Assembly (NCBI GenBank): GCA_943788935.1
Contig: CALSSE010000014.1
Span: forward strand, 1-64,000
Direction: 5' to 3'
Source of the DNA: an uncultured bacterium
GTDB taxonomy: Bacteria; Myxococcota_A; Bradymonadia; UBA7976; VGTA01
Length of the DNA: 64,000 nt
In this document: in pieces, positions 8,298-16,848 of the stretch
How positions within the stretch are numbered: the stretch's first letter is position 1
Layout of the letters: each line of letters starts with the position of its first letter
The notes under the pieces: generated by a model
Seen by the model: the letters and a program-made list of their open reading frames with translations, nothing else
Databases searched by the model: none
What the model was told of the DNA's origin: nothing
Program-made: the position numbers and the translations under genes

Positions 8298-9935
8298 TTA
8301 GAAGTCCATGCCGCCCATACCGCCCATACCAGGAGCGCCGCCAGCGCCAGCGCCCTTTGGCTCTGGCTTATCAGCGATCATCGCCTCAGTGGTGAGCATC
8401 AAAGAGCTCACGCTCGCTGCGTGACGGAGCGCGTAACGAACAACCTTGGTAGGATCGATAACACCCGCTTCGATGAGATCTGTATACTCACCAGTAGCGG
8501 CATTAAAACCAAAGTTACCGACGCTCTCTTTAACCCTCTGAACGACGATTGAACCATCAACGCCAGCGTTCTTAGAGATCTGGCGAAGGGGCTCTTCAAC
8601 CGCGCGGCGGATGATGTTAACGCCCATGCCTCGCTCGCCCTCTAGGTTAAGTCCATCTAGAGCCTTAGCAGCGCGGATTAAGGTAACACCACCGCCAGGG
8701 ACAATCCCCTCTTCTACTGCAGCTCGAGTCGCGTGGAGGGCGTCCTCTACACGAGCGCGACGCTCTTTCATCTCAGTCTCAGTCGCTGCGCCAACCTTGA
8801 TCACTGCGACTCCACCAACGAGCTTAGCGAGACGCTCTTGGAGCTTCTCACGGTCATAGTCAGAGGTTGTAGTCTCGATCTGAGCACGAATTTGACCGAC
8901 TCGACCTTCGATACGAGCCTGGTCACCAGCGCCATCAACGATGGTAGTGTTGTCCTTATCGATAACGATCTTTTTAGCGGTACCGAGAGTATCGATGGTG
9001 GCGTTCTCGAGCTTGAGACCGAGATCTTCAGAGATAACCTCACCACCGGTGAGGATGGCGATGTCTTGGAGCATCGCTTTACGACGATCGCCAAAGCCAG
9101 GCGCCTTAACTGCAGCTACTTTAAGGTTACCGCGGATACGATTGACGACTAGAGTTGCTAACGCTTCGCCGTCAATATCCTCAGCGACGATTACCAAGTG
9201 ACGTCCAGTCTGAGCGACCTTCTCTAATACAGGGAGGAGGTCCTTCATGTTAGAGACCTTCTTCTCGCAGATGAGAATGTAAGGGTCTTCTGCCTCACAG
9301 ACCATCTTCTCGGCATCGGTGACGAAGTAAGGGCTGAGGTAACCGCGGTCAAACTGCATCCCCTCGACGGTCTCTAGGGTGGTCTCTAGGCCCTTAGCCT
9401 CTTCAACGGTGATCACACCGTCTTGTCCGACCTTATCCATCGCCTCAGCGAGGATATTGCCGATATCGGTGTCACCGTTGGCAGAGATGGTACCGACCTG
9501 AGCGATATCATTAGAGGACCGAGTAGGCTTGGAGAGTGTATCGAGCTCTGCTTCGATCGCTGAGACAGCGGCGTCGATTCCACGCTTAATATCCATAGGG
9601 TTGTTACCCGCTGAGACGAGCTTTACACCCTCGCGGTAGATTGACTGAGCGAGTACGGTCGCTGTGGTGGTTCCATCACCAGCGATGTCGTTGGTCTTAG
9701 AGGCGACCTCTTTGACCATTGATGCGCCCATATTCTCTAGCTTGTCTTCAAGCTCGATCTCTTTAGCGACGCTTACTCCGTCTTTAGTGACGACGGGTGA
9801 GCCAAAGCTCTTGGCGATAACAACGTTACGTCCCTTAGGTCCGAGAGTGACCTTCACTGCGTCAGCTAGGGCGTTTACACCGCGGAGCATTGAGCTTCGC
9901 GCTTGCTCAGCAAAAATGATGTCTTTTGCGCTCAT
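8298..9935 (-). CDS. groEL: Chaperonin GroEL (Hsp60)
   Basis: Cytoplasmic 60-kDa chaperonin that folds proteins in an ATP-driven double ring with GroES. 545 residues, normal length. The N-terminal block VTLGPKGRNVV, the ATPase motif GDGTTTATVLAQ, the apical segment, and the C-terminal Gly-Gly-Met repeat tail ending GGMGGMDF are all intact. Start ATG 9935; groES ends 39 bases upstream, so they are co-transcribed. clpB precedes groES on the same strand, forming a heat-shock block. Nothing is unusual in the sequence. Confidence 0.98.
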   Translation of the reverse strand: MSAKDIIFAEQARSSMLRGVNALADAVKVTLGPKGRNVVIAKSFGSPVVTKDGVSVAKEIELEDKLENMGASMVKEVASKTNDIAGDGTTTATVLAQSIYREGVKLVSAGNNPMDIKRGIDAAVSAIEAELDTLSKPTRSSNDIAQVGTISANGDTDIGNILAEAMDKVGQDGVITVEEAKGLETTLETVEGMQFDRGYLSPYFVTDAEKMVCEAEDPYILICEKKVSNMKDLLPVLEKVAQTGRHLVIVAEDIDGEALATLVVNRIRGNLKVAAVKAPGFGDRRKAMLQDIAILTGGEVISEDLGLKLENATIDTLGTAKKIVIDKDNTTIVDGAGDQARIEGRVGQIRAQIETTTSDYDREKLQERLAKLVGGVAVIKVGAATETEMKERRARVEDALHATRAAVEEGIVPGGGVTLIRAAKALDGLNLEGERGMGVNIIRRAVEEPLRQISKNAGVDGSIVVQRVKESVGNFGFNAATGEYTDLIEAGVIDPTKVVRYALRHAASVSSLMLTTEAMIADKPEPKGAGAGGAPGMGGMGGMDF

Positions 9936-9974
9936 TATATTTTCCTATTCTGTATGAGTAAATAATGGAGTGAA

Positions 9975-10265
9975 TCAGCCTTCGATCACAGCGAGGATTT
10001 CTTCCTCACGGATGATGACGAACTCTTGACCTTGTATTTTGATCTCTGCGCCGCCGTATTTACGGAAGTAGACGCGATCTCCGATCTTAACCTGTGGGAC
10101 TCGGACTTGACCGTTATCCATGGTCTTGCCGGGACCAACCGCGATGATTTCACCTTGGTGAGGCTTATCTTGGGCGTTATCAGGGATGATGATACCTGAA
10201 GCGGTCTGAGTCTCTGCCTCTTGACGCTTAACGACAACTTGATCGTGAAGGGGGCGTGCCTGCAT
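9975..10265 (-). CDS. groES: Co-chaperonin GroES (Hsp10)
   Basis: Cytoplasmic lid of the GroEL chamber; 96 residues, the standard size. PLHDQVVVKRQEAETQTASGIIIPD at the N-terminus includes the mobile loop. GEIIAVGPGK, VKIGDRVYFRKYGGAEI and the C-terminal EEILAVIEG complete the family pattern. A strong ribosome site (GGAGAGAAGG) precedes ATG 10265. It is the first gene of groES-groEL and lies 165 bases downstream of clpB. A possible promoter with a TTGACA box is described separately; I see no CIRCE operator. Confidence 0.98.
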   Translation of the reverse strand: MQARPLHDQVVVKRQEAETQTASGIIIPDNAQDKPHQGEIIAVGPGKTMDNGQVRVPQVKIGDRVYFRKYGGAEIKIQGQEFVIIREEEILAVIEG

Positions 10266-10352
10266 GACCTTCTCTCCTATCAGCTCATGATTGAACGGTA
10301 TATTAAGTAATGGGTATATATAAAACGTGGCCCCAACTCTTGGGACGAAGGG

Positions 10353-10380
10353 AAGTTAAGCACCCGAAATGGGCTGTCAA
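10353..10380 (-). promoter_or_regulatory. Possible promoter of groES-groEL
   Basis: On the minus strand a perfect -35 hexamer TTGACA (10380-10375) is followed after 16 bases by TAACTT (10358-10353), a weak -10. It lies about 90 bases upstream of the groES start. No CIRCE or clear heat-shock sigma -35 box was found nearby. Confidence 0.3.
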
Positions 10381-10430
10381 CACGACGAGTGTTTTTTTTT
10401 TACACTTCTGTTATCTCTCCTGTGAGAGAC

Positions 10431-13052
10431 CTACATCTTCGATTGGATCATCCATCCAAAATCTTCACTATAGTCGACATAGTAATAACGACTCTCATCA
10501 TGATGACCTGTATCTCGCAGGAGTCGATCAGCGAGTGGGTCCTCCACATATCTACGCATCGCTCTTTTGAGAGGTCTCGCACCATATTGGGGGTCATATC
10601 CAAGCTCAATGAGCTGCCATTTCGCTTCTTCAGTGAGGGTGATCTCTACCTCTCTTTCAGCGAGCCGCCCCTCGAGTCGCTTAAGCTGAATGTTGACGAT
10701 CTGAGTGAGCGCCTCTCGACCCAAAGGGTTAAAGATTATGGTCTCATCAAGCCGATTAAGTAATTCTGGACGAAAGTGATCCTTAAGCGATCGTTGAACC
10801 TCTCTACCCATCGCCTCCGGATCATCGACTAAACTCTGTATAGCGTGAGCGCCTAGATTACTGCTCATGAGGATCAGAGTGTTCTTGAAATCTACGAAGC
10901 GACCTTGGCCGTCGGTTAGATGACCCTCATCGAGCACCTGCAAGAGCAGGTTCATCACTTCAGGGTGGGCTTTCTCAACTTCATCGAAGAGAATCACCGC
11001 ATAGGGGCGCTGTTTAACGGCGGTGGTGAGCTGACCTCCTTGATCATAGCCGACATAACCGGGGGGAGCGCCGATAAGCCGAGCCACTGCGTGACGCTCC
11101 ATATATTCAGACATGTCGATGCGGATCATAGCCTTTTCATCGTCGAAGAGCTGTTGGGACACCGCCTTGGCGAGCTCAGTCTTACCCACCCCTGTGGGCC
11201 CGAGGCAGAGAAAGCTCCCTAGAGGTCTCTGTGGGTCAGCGAGTCCCGACCGGGCTCGTCGAACCGCCCTCGCTACAGCGCCTACGGCTTCGCTCTGTCC
11301 TACCACTCGCTCACTTAACCGATCCTCTAAGCTGAGGAGACGTTGAGACTCGGCGGTAAGCATCTTATTCACCGGGACACCGGTCCAGCGAGAAACAACC
11401 TCAGCGACCTCTTCTGCCCCTACAGCTTTATTCATGAGCGTTCCCTCTGCTCTCGCTGCCTCTAGACGCTCTTCAGCGCTAGTCATCTCGGTACGCTTAG
11501 CGGTGAGCGTAGCGTTGGTCTCGCCGAGCTTCCGATAGATCTCTTCACGCTCTCGATAATCTTGAACTTTAGGGAGGGTTTGACCGAGTCGGTCCTCCTC
11601 TCTCTTGAGCGCTTCAACCTCTCCTCTGAGTTCATTGAGCTGATCGAGAACATCTCGCTCTTTACGCCACTCTGCTCGCAGGGTACTCAGCTTTCCCGTA
11701 AGACCTTTGAGCGTCTCCTCTACCTCTCGAGCACGTCTCCGACTGTCGCCATCCTCTTCTCTTTTAAGGCTCAGCAGCTCAAGCTCTAGATGAGTGACTT
11801 TACGACTGAGCGCATCAACCTCTTTGGGTTGACTATCTAGCTCTAAGCGCAGACCGCTAGCGGCCTCATCGATGAGGTCGATCGCTTTGTCCGGAAATTG
11901 CCGATGAGAAAGGTAACGATGAGCGAGTCTCACCGCCGCGACCAAGGCTGTATCACTTATTCTTAGCCCATGATGAACCTCATAGCGCTCTTTCAAGCCG
12001 CGAAGGATGGAAAGCGCCTCTTCAGGAAGAGGCTCATCAACTCGGACCGGTTGGAAGCGACGCTCTAAAGCGCCATCCCTCTCTATATATTTTCGATATT
12101 CTTCAAGGGTGGTCGCCCCAACACAGCGTAGCTCACCGCGAGCGAGAGCAGGCTTAAGCATATTGGAGGCATCCATCGCCCCCTCTGAGGCCCCCGCTCC
12201 GACGAGAGTGTGTAACTCATCAATAAAGAGGATCACCTCACCTCTCGCCTCGCTCACAGCCTCTATGACACCCTTGAGGCGCTCTTCAAACTCACCTCGA
12301 TACTTCGCGCCAGCGATCAATGAGGCGAGGTCGAGGGTGAGCAGTCGCTTCTCTTTCAAGCCTTCCGGTACGTCGCCAGTAGCGATCCGCTGGGCGATCC
12401 CCTCTACGATAGCAGTCTTGCCTACCCCAGGGGAGCCGACAAGCACTGGATTATTCTTCGTTCGTCGCTGCAACACTTGTAAAACGCGGCGAACCTCCTC
12501 GTCACGCCCGATCACTGGGTCGAGTTGATCCTTGAGCGCTAAAGCGGTCAAGTCCCGAGTGTAGCGATCTAAGTCTTCATAGCGCTCCTCAGCGCCTTCA
12601 CTGTTTACCACTCGTCCTCCTCTGGCTTCTCTAAGAGCGCTCAAGACATCTCGCTGTGTCACTCCCCCTTGGCTAAGAACCCGTTGAGCCTCTTGATCGC
12701 TAAATAGACCCACAAAAAGATGCTCCACAGCGATCAATAGATCTTTGAGATCACCCATTATTTTCTCAGCGCTCTTCACCACTACTTCGAGACTCTGCCC
12801 CCAAGGAGGATCTTGATCGCTGAAAACCTTAGCGCGCTGATCAAGCAATCGGTCCACCTCAGCGCGTAGGGCGTTGAGCTCTACAGGGAGAGTCTTCAGG
12901 GTTTCGCCTAAAGCGCCTACAGGAGACTCTAACAGTTGAGCGAGCAGATGAAGTGCGCTGACCTCGGGAGATTTACGACGTTTAGCATCTTTTAAGCTAT
13001 CGCTGAGCTTCTCTTGACTCGCTCGAGTGAGGGTAGGTTCTTGACTCATCAT
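10431..13052 (-). CDS. clpB: ATP-dependent disaggregase ClpB
   Basis: Hsp100 disaggregase that works with DnaK to rescue aggregated protein; 873 residues, near the usual 860. Domain order: Clp_N repeats (about 1-145), AAA+ module 1 with Walker A GSPGVGKTA, a coiled-coil middle domain (about 400-525, rich in Glu/Arg/Leu), AAA+ module 2 with Walker A GPTGVGKTE and sensor/arginine-finger region LLNRLDETIIF, and the ClpB C-domain. The middle domain separates ClpB from ClpA/ClpC. The last 28 residues (from RDTGHHDESRYYYVD) are more Tyr/Asp-rich than common ClpB ends. Start ATG 13052 follows GGAGACAG; an adjacent second ATG is equally possible. It is on the same strand as groES-groEL, 165 bases away. 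Confidence 0.95.
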   Translation of the reverse strand: MMSQEPTLTRASQEKLSDSLKDAKRRKSPEVSALHLLAQLLESPVGALGETLKTLPVELNALRAEVDRLLDQRAKVFSDQDPPWGQSLEVVVKSAEKIMGDLKDLLIAVEHLFVGLFSDQEAQRVLSQGGVTQRDVLSALREARGGRVVNSEGAEERYEDLDRYTRDLTALALKDQLDPVIGRDEEVRRVLQVLQRRTKNNPVLVGSPGVGKTAIVEGIAQRIATGDVPEGLKEKRLLTLDLASLIAGAKYRGEFEERLKGVIEAVSEARGEVILFIDELHTLVGAGASEGAMDASNMLKPALARGELRCVGATTLEEYRKYIERDGALERRFQPVRVDEPLPEEALSILRGLKERYEVHHGLRISDTALVAAVRLAHRYLSHRQFPDKAIDLIDEAASGLRLELDSQPKEVDALSRKVTHLELELLSLKREEDGDSRRRAREVEETLKGLTGKLSTLRAEWRKERDVLDQLNELRGEVEALKREEDRLGQTLPKVQDYREREEIYRKLGETNATLTAKRTEMTSAEERLEAARAEGTLMNKAVGAEEVAEVVSRWTGVPVNKMLTAESQRLLSLEDRLSERVVGQSEAVGAVARAVRRARSGLADPQRPLGSFLCLGPTGVGKTELAKAVSQQLFDDEKAMIRIDMSEYMERHAVARLIGAPPGYVGYDQGGQLTTAVKQRPYAVILFDEVEKAHPEVMNLLLQVLDEGHLTDGQGRFVDFKNTLILMSSNLGAHAIQSLVDDPEAMGREVQRSLKDHFRPELLNRLDETIIFNPLGREALTQIVNIQLKRLEGRLAEREVEITLTEEAKWQLIELGYDPQYGARPLKRAMRRYVEDPLADRLLRDTGHHDESRYYYVDYSEDFGWMIQSKM

Positions 13053-13207
13053 CTGTCTCCATCATCGATCTCTCTCAGTTGCCTCTTTCAGTCATCTCCT
13101 TATGATCAAGACTGAGGGACTCCTCTAATGAGATAAGCACCGTTGAGGAGATGGCAACTGCTACCATGGACCATGCAGAGACCGCAGAGAGAAAACCTAC
13201 TCTAGGA

Positions 13208-13680
13208 TTACGCCTCTCGTCTCCGCTGAGTGATGAGGAGCCCTAAGGTGATCCATAGCAGAGCGAGAGGCGCTCTATGATGACCCCCTCTAAAGCTGAG
13301 GCAACCTATTTCATCGCGCAATACTTCACCGGCATCTTCATACTCCTCTGACTCATCATCAGGAGAGAAGTCACTACCACTCCCCGCCTCAGCTCCTCCT
13401 AAGCTCATCATCGCCTCGGCGCGATCGGCAGCGCTGCCTGGGAGACAGCCCCCTTCGCTGTCACCTATACTGACGCAGTCATCACCCTCAGGGCAATCGG
13501 TTGGGTCATCACAGTAGCTTGAGCAGAATTGACTGATATTATCAGAGAGGCAGAGCTCATCGATACAGTCTGCGGCGGTATCGCAGGGATCTCCATAAGC
13601 AACACTTGACGCGGTCTCATCTCCAGCGGTCTCATCTCCCGCGATCTCATCTCCCGCGATCTCATCTCCCCGATCTCGGG
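13208..13680 (-). pseudogene. 3' part of the matrixin protease gene, out of frame (MYXO-CTERM-like tail)
   Basis: Read in the -1 frame relative to the protease gene upstream, this stretch encodes GDEIA/GDETA repeats, a Cys-rich segment (DPCDTAADC, FCSSYCDD, CPEGDDC, GGCLPGS) and an acidic linker. It ends in IGC, a short basic linker, the hydrophobic stretch LALLWITLGLLIT and QRRREA. That end matches MYXO-CTERM-type sorting signals (invariant Cys, TM segment, Arg cluster). The Cys-rich spacing continues that of the upstream frame exactly. One extra C in the C7 run at 13678-13684 (G7 on the + strand) would join the two into one protein of about 612 residues. Taken alone, the segment 13208-13411 would be a spurious 67-residue ORF. 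Confidence 0.7.
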
Positions 13681-15045
13681 GGGGATTGATCCACCACTCA
13701 TCTCTCCATCTTGACGAATTTTAGCACAGATATTGATGTCACCTGCGCTTAAACAAGCGGCGTATTCAGGGCAATCTCGATCAGTGTTACAGACGAGGGT
13801 ACAGTAGAGCTCTATGTCATCATCTAGACAGAGACCATTCTCACAATCAGAGGGTTGCATACAAGGCGTCCCAAAAGGAGTCTCATTGTCCGACCCTTCA
13901 GTCGGAATGCAGGCTCCCCCCCCATTGGATAACCCTTGACAGGTCGATTGGTTAGGACAGTCCTCCTCTCCTGCGCATGACTGGGAACAGAAAGTTTGCT
14001 GGCCATCTGAGACGCACAGACCACTCGCGCACTCAGGGCCACTCTCACAAGCCTCACCAAAGTTCAAGTCACCGTTCCCTCCTTGTTGGGGTAAGCAGAG
14101 GTTCACTTGACCTTGGCTAGAATTCACAGCGTAACAGCCCCACCCACCGGGACAGGTCCCGTCGTTGCAGACTCGGGTACAAAACGAGCTGTTATCTTGA
14201 GATTGAACACAGACGAGTGATTGGTCACAGGGGGCGACACTACAATCATCGCCTATTTGCCCTTCACCCGAGCTCACATTAACGCACTGACCTTGAACGC
14301 ACTCTTGCATAGAGGGACAATCTCCGCTCTCAGCACATTGAGGACCACCACCGCTAGGATAAAGTGAACAGACCCCTTCGAGATCGTCTTGAGAGAGGGT
14401 ACGCGGCCCCTCTCCTCCACCGTAAGAGGGGTACATGGTCGCCCCATTGACGTTAGTATGCCCAAGACCTAGCTGATGACCGATCTCATGAGTGATAATA
14501 GACTGAGCATCGACTTGCCCAGCCCGTGTCATACGAGTTGTCCAATCATGATCAATACCGTTGTAGATAATATCACCATCGACGAGGGTACTCCCTCGAT
14601 AGAGAGAGAGGGTGACCCCAATCGTCTCTCTACCTCCCAATTCTTGGGGGCGTTGGTTATTACTATAGATCCACTGATGAGTATTGACCCCATCACCTGA
14701 GGTCCAGGACTGGCTCGTAGTCCCTCTATATTGAACTCGATACCCTGAGCAGGCTGGATCACTCCATGAGGCATAGCTCGCTTGGATCACCGCGATAGAG
14801 GCCTCACTACCTAACTCCTGCGAAGAGACTGCGTTCACCTCGTAGGGGACGGGTAGACTTGGCCAAGTCGCGCCTAGCCCCGTCCAAGCGTTAGCGAGAG
14901 GGAGAGAGACCCAAGAAGACAGAGAGAGAGCGAAGGTGACCATGAGGATTAAGGAGAGTGAAGAGTTCATCTCCGCCGAACGATGAGAGATTACACTCAT
15001 CAGCGCCTGATCTCTAGCTGGCTTGACATAGGAGATCATATTCAT
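13465..15045 (-). CDS. Secreted matrixin-like zinc metalloprotease (C-terminus frameshifted)
   Basis: Exported zinc endopeptidase. An N-terminal hydrophobic segment (about residues 28-50) is a signal peptide if translation starts at ATG 15045 or, more compactly, at an in-frame ATG 14970. The catalytic motif HEIGHQLGLGH (186-196) with a following Met in NGATMYPSY is the metzincin/matrixin (M10) layout with three zinc His and the Met-turn. After it come several Cys-rich repeats (C-x-S/E-x-x-D-C...CVQGQCVN), like those of MopE neighbours. The frame as printed runs into SREMRSREMRPLEM, an out-of-frame reading of GDE(I/T)A repeats, and ends about 86 residues early. See the adjoining 3' fragment. 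ATG overlaps the stop of the upstream gene (ATGA), so the two form an operon. Confidence 0.85.
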   Translation of the reverse strand: MNMISYVKPARDQALMSVISHRSAEMNSSLSLILMVTFALSLSSWVSLPLANAWTGLGATWPSLPVPYEVNAVSSQELGSEASIAVIQASYASWSDPACSGYRVQYRGTTSQSWTSGDGVNTHQWIYSNNQRPQELGGRETIGVTLSLYRGSTLVDGDIIYNGIDHDWTTRMTRAGQVDAQSIITHEIGHQLGLGHTNVNGATMYPSYGGGEGPRTLSQDDLEGVCSLYPSGGGPQCAESGDCPSMQECVQGQCVNVSSGEGQIGDDCSVAPCDQSLVCVQSQDNSSFCTRVCNDGTCPGGWGCYAVNSSQGQVNLCLPQQGGNGDLNFGEACESGPECASGLCVSDGQQTFCSQSCAGEEDCPNQSTCQGLSNGGGACIPTEGSDNETPFGTPCMQPSDCENGLCLDDDIELYCTLVCNTDRDCPEYAACLSAGDINICAKIRQDGEMSGGSIPPEIGEMRSREMRSREMRPLEMRPRQVLLMEIPAIPPQTVSMSSASLIISVNSAQATVMTQPIALRVMTASV

Positions 15046-15785
15046 GGGGTCTCTCTCGATGGACCATCGGTGATGGAGGTTTTGAGGGCGCTCATCACTC
15101 TCGATTTGAGCGTATTGAGATCAAGGGTGAGCTTCGGCTGATGATTCACTTCAGTTAAGCCTAGCTTGAGCTGAGCGCTCTGCGGACTGTAAAAGACGAG
15201 TCCCTCTAGGTCTTGATGGACAGAAGGGACCCCACTATGAGCTGAGCGATCTACAAAGAAGGCTCCTTGGGCGAGAGAGATGAGATGAGTGACTCTATAG
15301 TCGGGGAGCTCGATGGCAGTGGAGACCGGAAGTTTATTCTCTTCACCGAGGCTGAGAAACAGAACCACCTCTTGACCTTCCTTAAGCCGCGCGTCTCCAT
15401 GGACCTCCAATCGAAGCTCACCAAGCTGTCCACCAAGCTGCACGAGGAGGGCTTCACTCCCCTTAAGTTGACCACTCCAAACCTCTATCGGAGTCAATCG
15501 AGTGTAGGTATAGATCTCTCCTTTAAGTCCACGTTGCATTGGACTCCATTGGGCGCCTACACGAGCATGAAGTATGAGCTCTGCTTGAGCGGTTAAGCTC
15601 TCGACTGTCGCTCGCTTTACGACGGTCGCAGAGGCCTCGAGACTCATGATTTGTGAGGCTCCCATGCATAATACTAGAGCAACGCAGGCTACCAAGGAAA
15701 CGAGCCCTCGGGAAAGCTGAAATAAATGCCTGGGGAGGTGTTGGTCAGGAGCGTTAACTCGCTGATGGTCGCTATAATATCTCAC
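15042..15785 (-). CDS. Exported protein paired with the matrixin protease
   Basis: 247 residues with a long basic N-terminus and a hydrophobic signal segment (about 27-50, GLVSLVACVALVLCMGAS). The mature part (ATVVKRATVESLTAQAELIL, EIYTYTRLTPIEVWSGQ, GDARLKEGQEVVLFL) resembles a family of uncharacterised exported proteins that I recall from myxobacteria, often encoded next to secreted proteases. GTG 15785 is supported by GGGAGAGGAA six bases before it. Its stop overlaps the protease start by four bases. A chaperone, inhibitor or propeptide-like role for the protease is possible but unproven. Confidence 0.7.
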   Translation of the reverse strand: MRYYSDHQRVNAPDQHLPRHLFQLSRGLVSLVACVALVLCMGASQIMSLEASATVVKRATVESLTAQAELILHARVGAQWSPMQRGLKGEIYTYTRLTPIEVWSGQLKGSEALLVQLGGQLGELRLEVHGDARLKEGQEVVLFLSLGEENKLPVSTAIELPDYRVTHLISLAQGAFFVDRSAHSGVPSVHQDLEGLVFYSPQSAQLKLGLTEVNHQPKLTLDLNTLKSRVMSALKTSITDGPSRETP

Positions 15786-16037
15786 GCAGTTCCTCTCCCA
15801 TGATCTAGCGTAAAATGCTTTTATATCATCTATAAGTTAGTCATAAGTCAGTCATAAGTTTAGTTATATCTAATCAGTTGAGTCTTGATCTTATGTAAAC
15901 CGATGAGGAGGCTCAAGCCTTAATATCATAGTCAGGCTTGTTCTTCGCTGGTCAGCACGCAGCGGCGAGTCAAGATTTACTCTTCATGACCTATGGCGTT
16001 TCGACTAGTCTAGGTACAGATTATGTTATTTCCTCAG

Positions 16038-16820
16038 CTATCCACCTAATCCTCTGAGGAGGAGTCGACACCCAATAACCACCAGCATAAAGCTGATTAA
16101 CAGCTCTAGCCAGTCCCCCTGTACTCGACTCAATATTCGCTTCGCGAGCCAAGTGCCGCCGAAGACACCAATGACTACCAAGGAGATTTCACTAGAGTAG
16201 TCGATATAGGCGAAATCTAATATCTGTAAAAATATAATAGTTTTTATGACTTGAACAGTTAGCTGGCATGCTGACTTGGTGGCGATGAGGCGCTCTCTTT
16301 TCAGTCCATCCATCATAAAAAATGGAGCGATCAGTGGTCCAGTCGCCCCGATCACCATCCCCAATAAAGAGGATATACATCCAAGCGTTAGATAGGTGAC
16401 ACTCATCGACTGATGCTGTGGATGATCCCCGCCCTTATTCTCCTCAGCTTGATCCTTGTTCTTGCCCACAAGCGTCTTTTTCAAGGTATAGAGAGCGGCG
16501 AAGATCACCACGGCGCCCACCGAAAACCTGAGCGCTCTCTGCGGTAGGTATTGAACGCTGTAGGCGCCAATAAGGCCTGCAGGTATCGTCAAGAGGTTGA
16601 AAGATCGCCAAATAGCCCACTCGATTTTTGAGCTGAGCAGTAACACCCGACTGAGATTAGCGAGGACCTGAACCAAGGCGTGTATGGGGATAACCACTTC
16701 GATGGGCAATAACGTAGAGAGAGCGCTTAACAGGAGCACTCCGCCAGCAAGTCCGGTTATCCCTGAGATGAGAGCAGAGCTTAGGCCGATCAAAAGGTAA
16801 AATAGGGTGATCCACTCCAT
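16038..16820 (-). CDS. TSUP-family (TauE/SafE) membrane permease
   Basis: 260-residue inner-membrane protein with about eight hydrophobic segments in two halves. The first half begins LIGLSSALISGITGLAGGVLLLS and contains PIHALVQVLANLSR; the second half repeats the pattern with GCISSLLGMVIGATGPLIAPFF and ATKSACQLTVQ. This duplicated GxxGxGGG/GxxGATGP layout is that of the TSUP family, which exports or imports sulfur-containing or organic anions. The substrate is unknown. A hydrophilic loop rich in Lys/Gln/His (about 118-138) separates the halves. There is no strong ribosome site before ATG 16820. It lies 28 bases downstream of the DUF2252 gene on the same strand, so they may be co-transcribed. 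Confidence 0.85.
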   Translation of the reverse strand: MEWITLFYLLIGLSSALISGITGLAGGVLLLSALSTLLPIEVVIPIHALVQVLANLSRVLLLSSKIEWAIWRSFNLLTIPAGLIGAYSVQYLPQRALRFSVGAVVIFAALYTLKKTLVGKNKDQAEENKGGDHPQHQSMSVTYLTLGCISSLLGMVIGATGPLIAPFFMMDGLKRERLIATKSACQLTVQVIKTIIFLQILDFAYIDYSSEISLVVIGVFGGTWLAKRILSRVQGDWLELLISFMLVVIGCRLLLRGLGG

Positions 16821-16848
16821 AGGAATTAGAGACAGCGCTCAGCGTTAT

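Noticed and set aside
10266..10430. A CIRCE operator upstream of groES
   Set aside because: The region has TTGACA and a T run but no TTAGCACTC-N9-GAGTGCTAA inverted repeat.
13208..13411. A separate 67-residue gene
   Set aside because: Its frame continues upstream without a start and joins the matrixin gene across a C7 run, so it is the protease's C-terminus, not an independent gene.
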